Numbered from the stretch's first letter, positions 45,348 to 54,866 are shown. The stretch: 64,000 nt of DNA from Ulvibacterium marinum (GCF_003626755.1 NZ_RBCJ01000005.1:417491-481490); one strand, 5' to 3'. The notes: generated by a model not told the origin, from the sequence alone. Program-made: numbers and translations.

Positions 45348-45980
45348 ATGCGTATCATTTCTACCAATATCGGCCAGCCTACCACAATCCTCTGGAATAA
45401 TAAAAAAGAGCAAACGGGTATTTTCAAATATCCGGTTTCCGAACCTTTGTTTTTGGAAAAAGAATCCGTTGCCCAGGACACTATTTCCAATCGCAAGGTA
45501 CATGGTGGTGTTCATAAAGCTTGCTACCTTTTTTCCATGGATCAATACCCCTACTGGAAAGGACTATATCCGCATTTAGAATGGAATTGGGGAATGTTTG
45601 GCGAAAACCTCACTATAGAGGGACTGGACGAGACACAAATTCGTATAGGGGACATCTTTAGGATAGGTACGGCTCTGGTGCAGGTTTCGCAATCTCGAGA
45701 GCCCTGTTATAAATTAGGGGTTCGCTTTGGCAATCAGGATATATTAAGGCAGTTTATAGACCACGGTTATTCAGGTGCCTACGTCCGGATCCTGGAAGAA
45801 GGACAGGTAAGGACTGGGGATATCTTGCAATTGGAACAAGCTTCGGAAAACCCGCTTACAGTGAAACAGTTTTTCAACTTTCTCTTCGAACGAAAAAAAA
45901 ATCCCGATATTTTGCAGCTGGCAATTGCAAATACTGCCCTACCGGAACGTAAAAGGGAACGCTTAAAAAAATATTTATAG
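45348..45980 (+). CDS. MOSC domain-containing protein
   Basis: 210 residues. The MOSC fold is seen in QDTISNRKVHGGVHKACYL, MFGENLTIEGLDETQIRIGD, and VSQSREPCYKLGVRF with the conserved Cys. A small C-terminal helical tail follows (LPERKRERLKKYL). MOSC proteins bind sulfur or molybdenum cofactors and transfer sulfur or reduce N-hydroxylated compounds; this one resembles YiiM. Its TAG shares one base with a GTG start of the DoxX gene. Confidence 0.88.
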   Translation: MRIISTNIGQPTTILWNNKKEQTGIFKYPVSEPLFLEKESVAQDTISNRKVHGGVHKACYLFSMDQYPYWKGLYPHLEWNWGMFGENLTIEGLDETQIRIGDIFRIGTALVQVSQSREPCYKLGVRFGNQDILRQFIDHGYSGAYVRILEEGQVRTGDILQLEQASENPLTVKQFFNFLFERKKNPDILQLAIANTALPERKRERLKKYL

Positions 45981-46345
45981 TGGGGGCATCCTATCCTTGG
46001 CATCTATACCTCATGGCCACTGTGTATGTGGTAGCTGGTCTTATGCATTTTATAAAACCAGGAATGTATAAACAAATATTGCCCGCCTATTTACCGGGGC
46101 ACAAAATTTTGGTCACGTTGAGCGGATTAGCGGAGATTATCCTTGGGGTTGCATTATGTTTTGCTGCGACCAAAGATTTAGCCATTTATGGCATCATAGG
46201 AATGCTGACGTTTTTTTTACCCGTGCATTTTCACATGCTTTTTAACGAAAAGGCTTCTATGGGCCTTCCCCGCTGGATGTTGATCTGGCGTATTCCATTA
46301 CAGTTTGCGTTAATGTATTGGGCCTATCTCTATCTACCTTTCTAA
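45980..46345 (+). CDS. DoxX-like membrane protein
   Basis: 121 residues if the GTG at 45980 is used (overlapping the MOSC stop as TAGTG), or 110 if the ATG at 46013 is used. Four hydrophobic segments: VAGLMHFIKPGMYKQILPAY, VTLSGLAEIILGVALCFA, IYGIIGMLTFFLPVHFHML and IPLQFALMYWAYLYL. The HFIKPGMYKQILPAYLPGH pattern is typical of DoxX-like proteins. Its role is unknown; a respiratory or redox association is the family idea. Confidence 0.82.
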   Translation: MGASYPWHLYLMATVYVVAGLMHFIKPGMYKQILPAYLPGHKILVTLSGLAEIILGVALCFAATKDLAIYGIIGMLTFFLPVHFHMLFNEKASMGLPRWMLIWRIPLQFALMYWAYLYLPF

Positions 46346-46352
46346 ACAAAAA

Positions 46353-46382
46353 GACCCTAAAGGTCCAGAAACCTTCAGGGTC
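46353..46382. terminator. Bidirectional terminator between convergent genes
   Basis: GACCCTAAAGGT (46353-46364) and ACCTTCAGGGTC (46371-46382) form a 12-bp stem with one mismatch and a six-nt loop. On the minus strand it is followed by TTTTTGTTT. It sits between DoxX and the secreted protein gene. Confidence 0.8.
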
Positions 46383-46406
46383 AAAAATCAACTCAACTTA
46401 AACTAC

Positions 46407-46991
46407 TTAGTTAACAACAATATCTTCGTAATGAACGGATGCGCTATCCCGAACGATTACGGTGTAGTTGCCCGCGAAGGCGTTTTTGAAATTGAACGCC
46501 TTTTCTACTAGGGTCTCATTCTCTAGGGTCTCCTTAAAAACCATTCGGTTGTCACTGTCCACCACCTTAATTTCAACTTTTTTGCCTTCAAGGTTCAAAA
46601 GATTCAGGTAAACCATATTATCAACTTTTCTGAAAACGGGTTTAGCATTTTCCTTTCTCCTTGCAACACCTACTTTATCATCAACATTTATGGTATAGGT
46701 GATTTTCTTCAAGGCATTTTCGGCTTCCAAAAGATAATCCCCTTCTTCCAAGTTCTTTAAATCGAACTTTTTGGTATACACTTTGGTATTGGACACATCT
46801 TCTGAATAGATAATATTTCCATTCTCGTCAACTATTTGAATATAGGTATCTTCTTCCTGGGTGTCCCATTCAAAAACGAGGGCCTTATCATCCGTCTTAT
46901 TGATCACTCTCAGTTTTGGATCTTTGGCTACGGTAGTAGCGGTCACAAACAATAGGGCAATAACTGTTGTAAATTTTAGAATCGTCTTCAT
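46407..46991 (-). CDS. Secreted protein of unknown function (two beta-sandwich-like repeats)
   Basis: 194 residues with a signal peptide (about 1-22, VIALLFVTATTVAK). The mature part appears to be two related beta-rich halves: YIQIVDENGNIIYSEDV and YTINVD, then VEIKVVDSDNRMVFKETL and YTVIVRDS. This resembles the sandwich of T9SS-associated domains, but no CTD sorting signal is clear. It has its own promoter-like box at 47029-47036. Confidence 0.7.
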   Translation of the reverse strand: MKTILKFTTVIALLFVTATTVAKDPKLRVINKTDDKALVFEWDTQEEDTYIQIVDENGNIIYSEDVSNTKVYTKKFDLKNLEEGDYLLEAENALKKITYTINVDDKVGVARRKENAKPVFRKVDNMVYLNLLNLEGKKVEIKVVDSDNRMVFKETLENETLVEKAFNFKNAFAGNYTVIVRDSASVHYEDIVVN

Positions 46992-47028
46992 AACATTTTG
47001 TTTTAGGGTTACTAAATAATTTACAGGA

Positions 47029-47036
47029 CAAACTTA
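47029..47036 (-). promoter_or_regulatory. Candidate -7 promoter element of the secreted protein gene
   Basis: TAAGTTTG on the minus strand (47036 down to 47029) matches TAnnTTTG and lies 37 nt before the ATG at 46991. No clear -33 box was seen at the expected distance. Confidence 0.4.
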
Positions 47037-47144
47037 CTGCCATATCGCTGTCCACACTACCTCTTGATTTTCCTATTTCTGTGTTATTTTAACCTGCAGA
47101 TAGGTTAAATAATTGTTAACAGGTAATATTGCATATATTTTGGG

Positions 47145-47152
47145 TAATTTTG
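47145..47152 (+). promoter_or_regulatory. Candidate -7 promoter element of the AraC-AlkB pair
   Basis: TAATTTTG matches TAnnTTTG. Since it lies downstream of the first in-frame ATG (47129), it supports one of the later starts at 47195 or 47207. Confidence 0.4.
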
Positions 47153-47206
47153 CATAGTCTTCTTCATCAGACCCAACGTAACTTTAATTTTGTTATGAGG
47201 AACGAA

Positions 47207-48079
47207 ATGACAACACTTAAACCTGCTTTTGAAGCCATAGAGCCCAACTTTGGCCACTCTTTTACGTATCAGAAATTCGATTCGCTAAAGAACAATAAGA
47301 ACAATGCATGGCATTACCATCCGGAAATAGAACTGGTTTACGTAAATGGTGGTACAGGGAAACGTCAAATAGGCAGCCATGTATCTTATTATGGGAACGG
47401 TGACCTTATTCTTATAGGAAGTAATTTACCGCATTGCGGTTTTACCGATGCCCTTACCGGAAATGAAAGTGAGACCGTAATACAGATGAAGGCCGATTTT
47501 CTGGGAAACGACTTTTTCAATATCCCGGAAATGAAGAAAATTCAAAATCTCTTTGAAATGGCCCAAGGTGGCATCGCATTTTCAGGGAAGACCAAAAGGA
47601 AAATCGGGGAAAAAATGGAAATCCTGGAGTATCAAGGTGATTTTCAAAGGTTACTTTCCATTTTAAATATTTTAAACGAGCTTGCTCTTTCGCAGGATTT
47701 TAAAGTTTTGAATGCAGAAGGTTTTGCTATGAAAACCGAAGTGAAGGACAATGATCGTATCAATAAGGTCTTTAACTTTGTAAAAGCCAACTTTAAAGAG
47801 GAGATTTCCTTGGATGAAATGGCGGATTTGGTTAGTATGACAGTCCCCTCGTTCTGTAGATATTTTAAGAAAATTACCAATAAAACCTTTGTACAGTTCG
47901 CAAACGAGTATAGATTGGTACATGCTTCGAAACTTTTGGCAGAAAAGCCCATGAGCATTACAGATGTATGTTTTGAAAGCGGATTCAACAATTTTTCGCA
48001 TTTTAATAAACAATTCAAGGCTTTTACCGGACAGAATCCATCCGAATACAGAAATCAATTGAAAAAAGTCCTAAACTAA
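47207..48079 (+). CDS. AraC-family regulator with an N-terminal cupin domain
   Basis: 290 residues from the ATG at 47207 (47195 and 47129 also in frame). The N-terminal cupin-like sensor has WHYHPEIELVYVNGGTGKRQ and GDLILIGSNLPHCGF. Two helix-turn-helix motifs follow: SLDEMADLVSMTVPSFCRYFKK and SITDVCFESGFNNFSHFNKQF, ending TGQNPSEYRNQ. It resembles regulators of sugar use; the ligand is unknown. The stop codon shares its last base with the alkB-like start (TAATG). Confidence 0.9.
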   Translation: MTTLKPAFEAIEPNFGHSFTYQKFDSLKNNKNNAWHYHPEIELVYVNGGTGKRQIGSHVSYYGNGDLILIGSNLPHCGFTDALTGNESETVIQMKADFLGNDFFNIPEMKKIQNLFEMAQGGIAFSGKTKRKIGEKMEILEYQGDFQRLLSILNILNELALSQDFKVLNAEGFAMKTEVKDNDRINKVFNFVKANFKEEISLDEMADLVSMTVPSFCRYFKKITNKTFVQFANEYRLVHASKLLAEKPMSITDVCFESGFNNFSHFNKQFKAFTGQNPSEYRNQLKKVLN

Positions 48080-48678
48080 TGGCAGACCTTTTTCAGAAAG
48101 CTATTCAACTGAACTTACCGGACAGTGAAATTGTTTATTATCCCTATTTTCTGGAAAAGACTAAGGCCGATACTTATTTTGAACTCTTAAAAATAATGGT
48201 GCCTTGGAGACAGGATACGATCAAAGTATTCGGAAAAGAATATGCCCAACCTAGGTTAACGGCCCTTTATGCATCCAATGACAAGACCTATTCGTATTCC
48301 AACATTACCATGAGGCCATTACCCTTTACCGATAAATTGCTGGAAATAAAGCAAAAAATCGAAATACATACGGGGGCAAAGTTTACCACCTGTCTTTTGA
48401 ATCTCTATAGGGACGGAAGGGATAGTAACGGTTGGCATGCAGATAATGAAAAGGAGTTGGGAGCAAACCCGGTAATCGCTTCACTAACCTTGGGTCAGGA
48501 TCGTTTTTTTCATTTAAAACATAGAAAAGATAAGACACTAAAGCAGAAAATACTTTTGGAACATGGCAGCCTTCTTTTAATGGGCGGCGAGACACAAAAT
48601 CATTGGTTGCATCAAATTCCAAAGACCACAAGACCCATTGGGGAACGGATTAACCTTACTTTTAGGTTTATAAAATAA
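48079..48678 (+). CDS. AlkB-like alpha-ketoglutarate-dependent dioxygenase
   Basis: 199 residues. The Fe(II) site HxD is in SNGWHADNEKELG, the second His in WLHQIPK, and the 2-oxoglutarate Arg in GERINLTFRF. SLTLGQDRFFHLKHRK is the usual central segment. It probably reverses alkylation damage in DNA or RNA, as in human ALKBH2/3-type proteins. It is translationally coupled to the AraC-type gene and ends in a terminator. Confidence 0.9.
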   Translation: MADLFQKAIQLNLPDSEIVYYPYFLEKTKADTYFELLKIMVPWRQDTIKVFGKEYAQPRLTALYASNDKTYSYSNITMRPLPFTDKLLEIKQKIEIHTGAKFTTCLLNLYRDGRDSNGWHADNEKELGANPVIASLTLGQDRFFHLKHRKDKTLKQKILLEHGSLLLMGGETQNHWLHQIPKTTRPIGERINLTFRFIK

Positions 48679-48706
48679 AAAATCGGTCTTCTTCAAACCG
48701 ATTTTT
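48678..48706 (+). terminator. Terminator of the AraC-AlkB unit
   Basis: AAAAATCGGT (48678-48687) and ACCGATTTTT (48697-48706) form a 10-bp stem with a 9-nt loop and a T run. The AlkB stop codon is at its left edge. Confidence 0.85.
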
Positions 48707-48897
48707 TAGGACCCTTTACAAAGTTAGGCACTGCCTTTGACCTTCGGGTAATTTGGCCAATCTCCTCGCACCCAATTTCAAATACAATAACTTCAAATCT
48801 TGTGCCAAGGTATATTGAATCGACCAATCCCTGTTTTTTTGGTCTAAATGCTCCAAAAAAATTACTTTAGCCCTAAAAGTATAACATTGTCCACACG

Positions 48898-49176
48898 ATG
48901 AAAAAAGAGTTTTCGCTACTGGAATTGGATAGAATCATAGAAATGGCCTGGGAGGATAGGACACCATTTGAAGCAATAGAAATCCAATTTGGCATATCGG
49001 AACAAGAAGTAATAACCCTAATGCGCAGGGAAATGAAATCCAGTAGTTTTAAGATGTGGCGTAAAAGGGTACAGGGCAGAAATACCAAACACTCCAAACT
49101 AAGGTCGGAAAATGTGGCAAGATTCAAATCATCTATGCAAAGACCTATTTCAGGGAACAAAATTTCAAAGCGCTAA
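48898..49176 (+). CDS. TIGR03643/DUF2805 family small protein
   Basis: 92 residues. LDRIIEMAWEDRTPFEAIE, FGISEQEVITLMRREMK and SSSFKMWRKRVQGRNTKH match TIGR03643 (DUF2805), a small basic protein with a helix-turn-helix-like N-terminus. Its function is not known; it often lies near photolyase/cryptochrome genes, and here next to an AlkB repair gene. A role linked to DNA repair is a guess. Confidence 0.82.
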   Translation: MKKEFSLLELDRIIEMAWEDRTPFEAIEIQFGISEQEVITLMRREMKSSSFKMWRKRVQGRNTKHSKLRSENVARFKSSMQRPISGNKISKR

Positions 49177-49222
49177 GGCATTCGACCATTTCAAAGGTCT
49201 AGGGGAATAGACCTAGATTCAT

Positions 49223-49993
49223 CTAAAACAGATCGTTGAGTATTTTGGCCAATCGCAATCCTCCCTTCTGCAATTGTTGCTCTACAGTAGACCACCACGT
49301 ATACCCATAGCGATAATATAGCTTCTCCCCTACTTCTACTGATTCATATAATTTGTTCGCCAAATCTTGGGATTCCTCCACCCAAATATACAAGTTGCCT
49401 TGTTGAATTTCCTTTCGCTGTTTTTTAGTCAACTTTGGCAGGGACGCGGCCAATTCCGTATAGCTCATGCCATAATCATCAATCATATTTGCATCCCAAA
49501 TTTTATGCAAATTACTTTCCCTATTAAACCATTGGACCTGAATATCATTTCCACCCCTATCTTCCAGACGACCCACATGCATGGGTTGATGAAGATCCCC
49601 CACCAGATGTATCAACATTTTAAGATAAAAGACCTTATCCGTCTCTGAACTGTTTTCGTTTTTGACAATTTGAATACATTTTTGAATACCGATGATTATA
49701 TCGCCATATGGACTGGGTTCCACATCAAGGTATGTTTTGTCCTCAGGATAATTTACGTAGTGCCAAGCACTAAACTTTCTATAATTGGAATCCGCCTTTA
49801 TTTCATCGGCAAAATTGGACACAGCTGCTAAACTTTGTCCGTTCAATAGTTTTGCTATGGCCTTTTTGGCCTTCCTGGTCAAATGTTGTTGTGCTATTTC
49901 GCCAATGGCCCTATGCCCGGTCTTGGACCAAAATGGTGTCCCTGCAAATGAAAGCTGAACGGTCAAAAGAAAAAACAGGACAAGTCTTTTCAT
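49223..49993 (-). CDS. S1/P1-type nuclease, secreted
   Basis: 256 residues from the ATG at 49993; the frame is open up to 50092, but this start gives a standard signal peptide (LVLFFLLTVQLSFAG). After cleavage the mature protein starts near the zinc-binding Trp in PFWSKTGHRAIGEIAQQHL. The other zinc ligands are in HYVNYPED, HLVGDLHQPMHVGRLEDRGGND and LHKIWDANMID. It degrades single-stranded DNA and RNA outside the cytoplasm, probably for phosphate or nucleoside supply. Confidence 0.92.
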   Translation of the reverse strand: MKRLVLFFLLTVQLSFAGTPFWSKTGHRAIGEIAQQHLTRKAKKAIAKLLNGQSLAAVSNFADEIKADSNYRKFSAWHYVNYPEDKTYLDVEPSPYGDIIIGIQKCIQIVKNENSSETDKVFYLKMLIHLVGDLHQPMHVGRLEDRGGNDIQVQWFNRESNLHKIWDANMIDDYGMSYTELAASLPKLTKKQRKEIQQGNLYIWVEESQDLANKLYESVEVGEKLYYRYGYTWWSTVEQQLQKGGLRLAKILNDLF

Positions 49994-50091
49994 AAATCTT
50001 ACTTTAAGCCAAAAATAAAGAAACCGTTGTAAGGTACTGTTAAAAACTGTGCCGTTTCTTTTTTTTAATTTGATATTGCAGAACAAAATCA

Positions 50092-52356
50092 ATGGTATTG
50101 TTTTTTAAAAGAATCAAATCGCCTTATCTAAAATATGGGCTTATAGTGATTTGTTCCTTCGCAATGGCCCTTATCATATTTATCCTCAGTATTTATTTTG
50201 GGGCTTGGGGCGGTCTACCCTCAAAAAAAGAACTTTCCGATTTCCAATACCAAAGGGCTTCCGAGGTGTATACGGCGGACAGCGTACTGATTGGTAAATA
50301 TTACATATATGATAGGCAACCCATTCCCTATGAAAACCTGCCCCAACATCTTCTTGATGCCTTGATTGCTATTGAGGACGAAAGATTTTTCAATCATTCG
50401 GGAATTGATTATCCCAGTTTGTTGCGGGTGGCGTTTAAGACGATTCTGATGCAGAACGAGTCCTCAGGGGGTGGAAGTACGTTGACCCAGCAATTGGCCA
50501 AAAACCTCTTTCCAAGAAAAGAACGGGAAACCAAGAACATTGCCATAAATAAAATAAAGGAAATGATCATTGCTTCCCGATTGGAAGCTATCTATTCCAA
50601 AGAAGAAATCCTTACACACTATCTTAATACGGTTTCCTTTGGCGGCAATACCTTTGGTATTGAAAGCGCTTCCTTAAAGTTTTTTAATAAAAGGGTCGTA
50701 AACCTAAGAGTTGAGGAAGCTGCAACGCTAGTGGGAATGCTCAAGGCCACCTACGGGTATAATCCTCGAATATTTCCCGAGAAAGGCTTCAACCGTCGGA
50801 ATCTAGTCCTGCAATCAATGGCCAAAAATAATTTTCTGACGGGTGTAGAAAGGGACAGTATCACGAAAATTCCCCTAAAACTGGATTATAAGGAGTTTGA
50901 TCATAATGACGGACTCGCCCCCTATTTTAGGGAGGAAGTGCGTAAGCAATTGCAAGACTGGAGCAGGGTAGAAAAAGAAAAAGGGAATGACTACAATATC
51001 TACACCTCCGGCCTTAAAATCTACACTACTTTGGATTATAAAATGCAAATTTTGGCTGAAGAAGCTATGATGAAACATTTAAAATCGCTACAAAAGAAAT
51101 TTGAAAAAAGCTATGGTTCGAATGCTCCTTGGATAAAGAACAAAAAACTAATCGAGAAGTTGGTTCGCAGAATCCCTACGTATAGGAAACTAAAGGCATC
51201 CGGATGGAAGGAAAAGGAAATCATGGATTCCCTGAACCAAAAAAGAAGAATGGAATTGGTGGACTGGGATGGTAAAATAAACGTTGAGGCAAGCACAATA
51301 GATAGTGTTTCCCATTATATGAAGTTTTTAAATACGGGGTCTCTGGCCATAGATCCAACGAATGGGGCGGTAAAGACATGGATTGGAGGAATCAATTACA
51401 AATATTATAAATACGACCATATTTCCCAAAGTAAGCGGCAGGTTGGTTCTACCTTCAAACCTATTGTATATACGGCTGCACTAGAAAAGGGAATAGCCCC
51501 CTGCACTTACTTCTCGGCACAAGAGGTGGAGTATAAAAATCTTGAAGGTTGGTCTCCGAGCAATTCCAGCAAGAAAGACGAGGTCTACCTCAACTATTCC
51601 ATGGAAGAGGCTTTGAGCAACTCGGTAAATACCGTCGCGGTAAAGATATTGGAAAAGACGGGTATTTTGGAGACCATACGCCAAGCCAATAAAATGGGGA
51701 TAACCGTAAAGCTACCCAACAAGCCCTCCTTGGCTTTGGGAACAGGAGAAATACAGCTTGATCAACTGGCAGGTGCCTATGCCAGTTACGTAAACAATGG
51801 TAAACCCGTTGAGCCTTATCTCATCCAAACCATCACTGATCAAAAAGATTCCGTTTTAACCGTTTTTGAGCCAAAAGTTGATGAAAAGAAAGCCTTCTCG
51901 GACGAGAATCGGCAAATTATGATTGAAATGATGAAGTCTACGGTAGACAAAGGAACCGCGTCTCGCATCCGATCTACCTATAACTTGAGAAATGCTTTGG
52001 CCGGCAAGACCGGAACTACACAGAATAACAAAGATGCCTGGTTCGTGGCCCTAACCCCAAAATTGGTACATGTTACTTGGGTAGGTCTTGATAACCACGA
52101 AATCGGTTTTAAAAACACTGCATTAGGTCAAGGAGCCAATGCCGCCCTCCCCATTTTTGCACTTTGGTACCAAAAATTAAACCAAGATTCTTCTTTTGAT
52201 GCCATTACAAAGACTGAATTTGAAAGACCCGAAGAAACGGTCGTCCAAAAACTGGATTGCCAGCCTATTAAACGTGATGGTTTTTTTAAACGCTTGTTCA
52301 AAAACCCGAAAAAGAAGAAAACAAAGCGGTTTAAGAATAGAAATTCCAACCCTTAA
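50092..52356 (+). CDS. Penicillin-binding protein 1A-type bifunctional transglycosylase/transpeptidase
   Basis: 754 residues. One N-terminal membrane helix (about 18-40) is followed by the GT51 glycosyltransferase domain (AIEDERFFNHSGIDYPS, GGGSTLTQQLAKNLF, KEEILTHYLNTVSFGG). The transpeptidase domain has SxxK in VGSTFKPIVYTAAL, SxN in LSNSVNTVAVKIL and KTG in LAGKTGTTQNNKDAWFVA. The C-terminus is very basic. It builds and cross-links peptidoglycan at the inner membrane. It is divergent from the S1/P1 nuclease gene, 98 bp apart. Confidence 0.94.
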   Translation: MVLFFKRIKSPYLKYGLIVICSFAMALIIFILSIYFGAWGGLPSKKELSDFQYQRASEVYTADSVLIGKYYIYDRQPIPYENLPQHLLDALIAIEDERFFNHSGIDYPSLLRVAFKTILMQNESSGGGSTLTQQLAKNLFPRKERETKNIAINKIKEMIIASRLEAIYSKEEILTHYLNTVSFGGNTFGIESASLKFFNKRVVNLRVEEAATLVGMLKATYGYNPRIFPEKGFNRRNLVLQSMAKNNFLTGVERDSITKIPLKLDYKEFDHNDGLAPYFREEVRKQLQDWSRVEKEKGNDYNIYTSGLKIYTTLDYKMQILAEEAMMKHLKSLQKKFEKSYGSNAPWIKNKKLIEKLVRRIPTYRKLKASGWKEKEIMDSLNQKRRMELVDWDGKINVEASTIDSVSHYMKFLNTGSLAIDPTNGAVKTWIGGINYKYYKYDHISQSKRQVGSTFKPIVYTAALEKGIAPCTYFSAQEVEYKNLEGWSPSNSSKKDEVYLNYSMEEALSNSVNTVAVKILEKTGILETIRQANKMGITVKLPNKPSLALGTGEIQLDQLAGAYASYVNNGKPVEPYLIQTITDQKDSVLTVFEPKVDEKKAFSDENRQIMIEMMKSTVDKGTASRIRSTYNLRNALAGKTGTTQNNKDAWFVALTPKLVHVTWVGLDNHEIGFKNTALGQGANAALPIFALWYQKLNQDSSFDAITKTEFERPEETVVQKLDCQPIKRDGFFKRLFKNPKKKKTKRFKNRNSNP

Positions 52357-52584
52357 TTGACGAAAAACTCAAAAAAGCTATATTAAAAAAGACCATACAT
52401 GGTTTTAAGTTGTAGTGGCATCGGGAATTTGGAGTTGAAGTATGTACGTCTTTTTGGAGCCCATCCGATAAAATGGACAAATTGAATGGATGCTCATGAA
52501 AAGCTTAATGGAAGCCAAGCGTGAGCCCAATAAAAAGACAAAACAGCCTAAAAAGTTTGGCATTTTTTTAACGTAATAAACGTT

Positions 52585-52592
52585 TAAATTTG
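52585..52592 (+). promoter_or_regulatory. Candidate -7 promoter element of the DUF5916 gene
   Basis: TAAATTTG matches TAnnTTTG and lies 22 nt before the ATG at 52615. The rest of the 258-bp gap before this gene has no gene-like feature; a TTTG at 52556-52559 is the only -33 candidate, at 25 nt. Confidence 0.45.
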
Positions 52593-52614
52593 ATGCCCGA
52601 CTAATCCAGTACCA

Positions 52615-54813
52615 ATGCCAAGATCAGTTCTTGTCCTTATTTTTTTTCTTTGTTTAACCTCTCTTTTCGGACAAAATGTTGAAAAATCCTTTGTCGTAAA
52701 ATACATCGAAACCGATTTCAAAATCGATGGTATCCTAGATGAAGAAGCATGGAAGCAGGCCCGAAGTGCCAAGGATTTTCAGCAGTATTTCCCATCGGAT
52801 TCTATTCTTGCCGAGTATCAGACAGATATAAAAATGCTTTATGATGTCTCTACGCTTTATATAGGAATAAGGATCAACACACCAGGTAACAACTATGTTA
52901 TTCCCTCCTTGGAACGTGATTATCGTGCTGGCGGCAATGATAACATCAGTTTGCTTTTCGATACGTTCAATGATGGCACCAATGCATTTCTTTTTGGTAT
53001 GAACCCTTATGGGGTAAGACGGGAGGCCTTGATTTCTAATGGAGGACAGGGAATTAGGGGCTTCACAACTTCTTGGGATGTCAAATGGAAGGGAGAGGCC
53101 AAGCAATATGACGGTTACTATACCGCCGAGATGGCCATTCCCCTTACCTCTTTCAAATTCCCGGAAGGGGTCACCAAATGGCGTTTTCAGAGTTATCGAT
53201 TCGATATGCAAAAGAACGAAACCAGTGTCTGGTATCCCATCCCACAGAATCAGTTGATTTTTAATCTGGCATTTATGGGCGATATGGTCTTTGAAAAGCC
53301 TTTGGGTAAATCCCGTACACCTTTGGCCATTATTCCGTACATCAATGCAATTGCCGACAAGGATTATGAACAGAACATAACCGATGCCAATGTAAAAGTT
53401 GGAGGCGATGCCAAGGTAGCCATTGGTAATGGGTTAAATTTGGATATAACCCTGAACCCGGACTTTTCCAATGTAGAAGTAGATGATATTTTTACCAATC
53501 TCACCCGTTTTGAGATATCGTTACCTGAGCGGAGGCAATTTTTTGTGGATAATAACGATCTTTTCGGAAGTTTTGGTGGTGGTAGGGATGCCAACCCATT
53601 TTTCTCCCGTAGGATAGGGATAGCCACAGATAGTTCCGGGAATTCGGTTCAGAACCGTATAATAGGTGGCGTTAGACTTAGTGGAAAGTTGAACGAGAAT
53701 TGGAGGTTGGGTGTTTTGAACATCCAAACGGATGAAAATGTGGAGACGGAAATCGCCTCGAACAATAACATGATGATCGCCCTGCAAAAAAAGGTCTTTG
53801 CCCGTTCCAATTTTGGATTGTTCTTTATAAACAGACAAACCTTTAAGGATTACGATTTTGTAACACCTGAAGAAGAGTACAATAGGGTTCTTGGGATAGA
53901 TTATAATTTAGCCTCCGAGGACAATACATGGGTCGGGAAATTCTATGCACACAAATCCTTTCAACCGAGGGATGATGAGGATAATTATTCAGCAGGTGTC
54001 TTTTTAGGACGAAATTCCAGATACTTCAATGTTTTTACCGACTTCGTTTTCATCGACGAGGATTTTGAGTCGGATCTGGGTTTTGTACCAAGAAAGGACA
54101 TCATAAAATGGGCTACCTCGTTCGAAAAGGTTTTTTGGCCAAAAAAAGGCCCAATTAATAATCATTCCATAGAGTTCTTTCCAATTGTAACCTGGAGGCC
54201 TGGATTGGAGTATAGGAAAACCGATCATGAACTGCAGGCAAGTTGGAATTTTGAGACACGGAGTTTCTCGGAGTTTGGCATAGGGTTTTCAAATCAATTC
54301 ATCTTTTTGGCGGATAGTTTTGATCCAACAGATACAGATGGCGCAATACCTCTACCGGGAAACCAAGGCTATCATTTCAACTCTGTTTTGCTTCAATACG
54401 AATCTAACCAAGCCAAGGTACTGGCATTTGAGGGAGAGGCGACCGTTGGCCGATTCTTCAATGGCGACCGTTTTTCTATAGAAGGCGAAGCTACTCTGAG
54501 ACTCCAGCCTAAGGTGAGACTGGGTTTAAACATCAACTATGATAAAATAACACTTCCCAATCCTTTTCCAAGTGCGGACTTATGGTTGGTGAGCCCCACA
54601 GTGAATGTTACCTTTAACAAGTCGATTTTCTGGTCCACCATATTCCAATATAGTAACCAAAGGGATAATCTGGGCATTAACTCAAGATTGCAATGGCGAT
54701 TTGCTCCCCTGTCCGATTTGTTTTTGGTTTACAATGATAATTATTTTGTAAACCAGTTCTCGCCAAGGTTTCGTTCTATCAACTTAAAAGTCACCTATTG
54801 GCTTAACATCTAA
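52615..54813 (+). CDS. DUF5916 outer-membrane protein with N-terminal CBM9-like domain
   Basis: 732 residues with a signal peptide (FFLCLTSLFGQ). The N-terminal part (about 25-215) is a family 9 carbohydrate-binding-like sandwich: IDGILDEEAWKQARSAKDF, LYDVSTLYIGIRI and FDTFNDGTNAFLFGMNPYG. The rest (about 240-732) is the DUF5916 barrel, with SLPERRQFFVDNNDLFG and a C-terminal beta-strand run ending INLKVTYWLNI. It probably sits in the outer membrane; the ligand is unknown. It stands alone with its own promoter. Confidence 0.88.
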   Translation: MPRSVLVLIFFLCLTSLFGQNVEKSFVVKYIETDFKIDGILDEEAWKQARSAKDFQQYFPSDSILAEYQTDIKMLYDVSTLYIGIRINTPGNNYVIPSLERDYRAGGNDNISLLFDTFNDGTNAFLFGMNPYGVRREALISNGGQGIRGFTTSWDVKWKGEAKQYDGYYTAEMAIPLTSFKFPEGVTKWRFQSYRFDMQKNETSVWYPIPQNQLIFNLAFMGDMVFEKPLGKSRTPLAIIPYINAIADKDYEQNITDANVKVGGDAKVAIGNGLNLDITLNPDFSNVEVDDIFTNLTRFEISLPERRQFFVDNNDLFGSFGGGRDANPFFSRRIGIATDSSGNSVQNRIIGGVRLSGKLNENWRLGVLNIQTDENVETEIASNNNMMIALQKKVFARSNFGLFFINRQTFKDYDFVTPEEEYNRVLGIDYNLASEDNTWVGKFYAHKSFQPRDDEDNYSAGVFLGRNSRYFNVFTDFVFIDEDFESDLGFVPRKDIIKWATSFEKVFWPKKGPINNHSIEFFPIVTWRPGLEYRKTDHELQASWNFETRSFSEFGIGFSNQFIFLADSFDPTDTDGAIPLPGNQGYHFNSVLLQYESNQAKVLAFEGEATVGRFFNGDRFSIEGEATLRLQPKVRLGLNINYDKITLPNPFPSADLWLVSPTVNVTFNKSIFWSTIFQYSNQRDNLGINSRLQWRFAPLSDLFLVYNDNYFVNQFSPRFRSINLKVTYWLNI

Positions 54814-54866
54814 GCTAGGGAAATTGATCGTTGAAAAATCTCCGTATTTCGAACCTCAATTTTAAA

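Noticed and set aside
48716..48890. A protein-like minus-strand open frame of about 55 codons before the TIGR03643 gene
   Set aside because: It has no ATG start, runs into the antisense of the next gene and could not be matched to a family; it may be a gene remnant.
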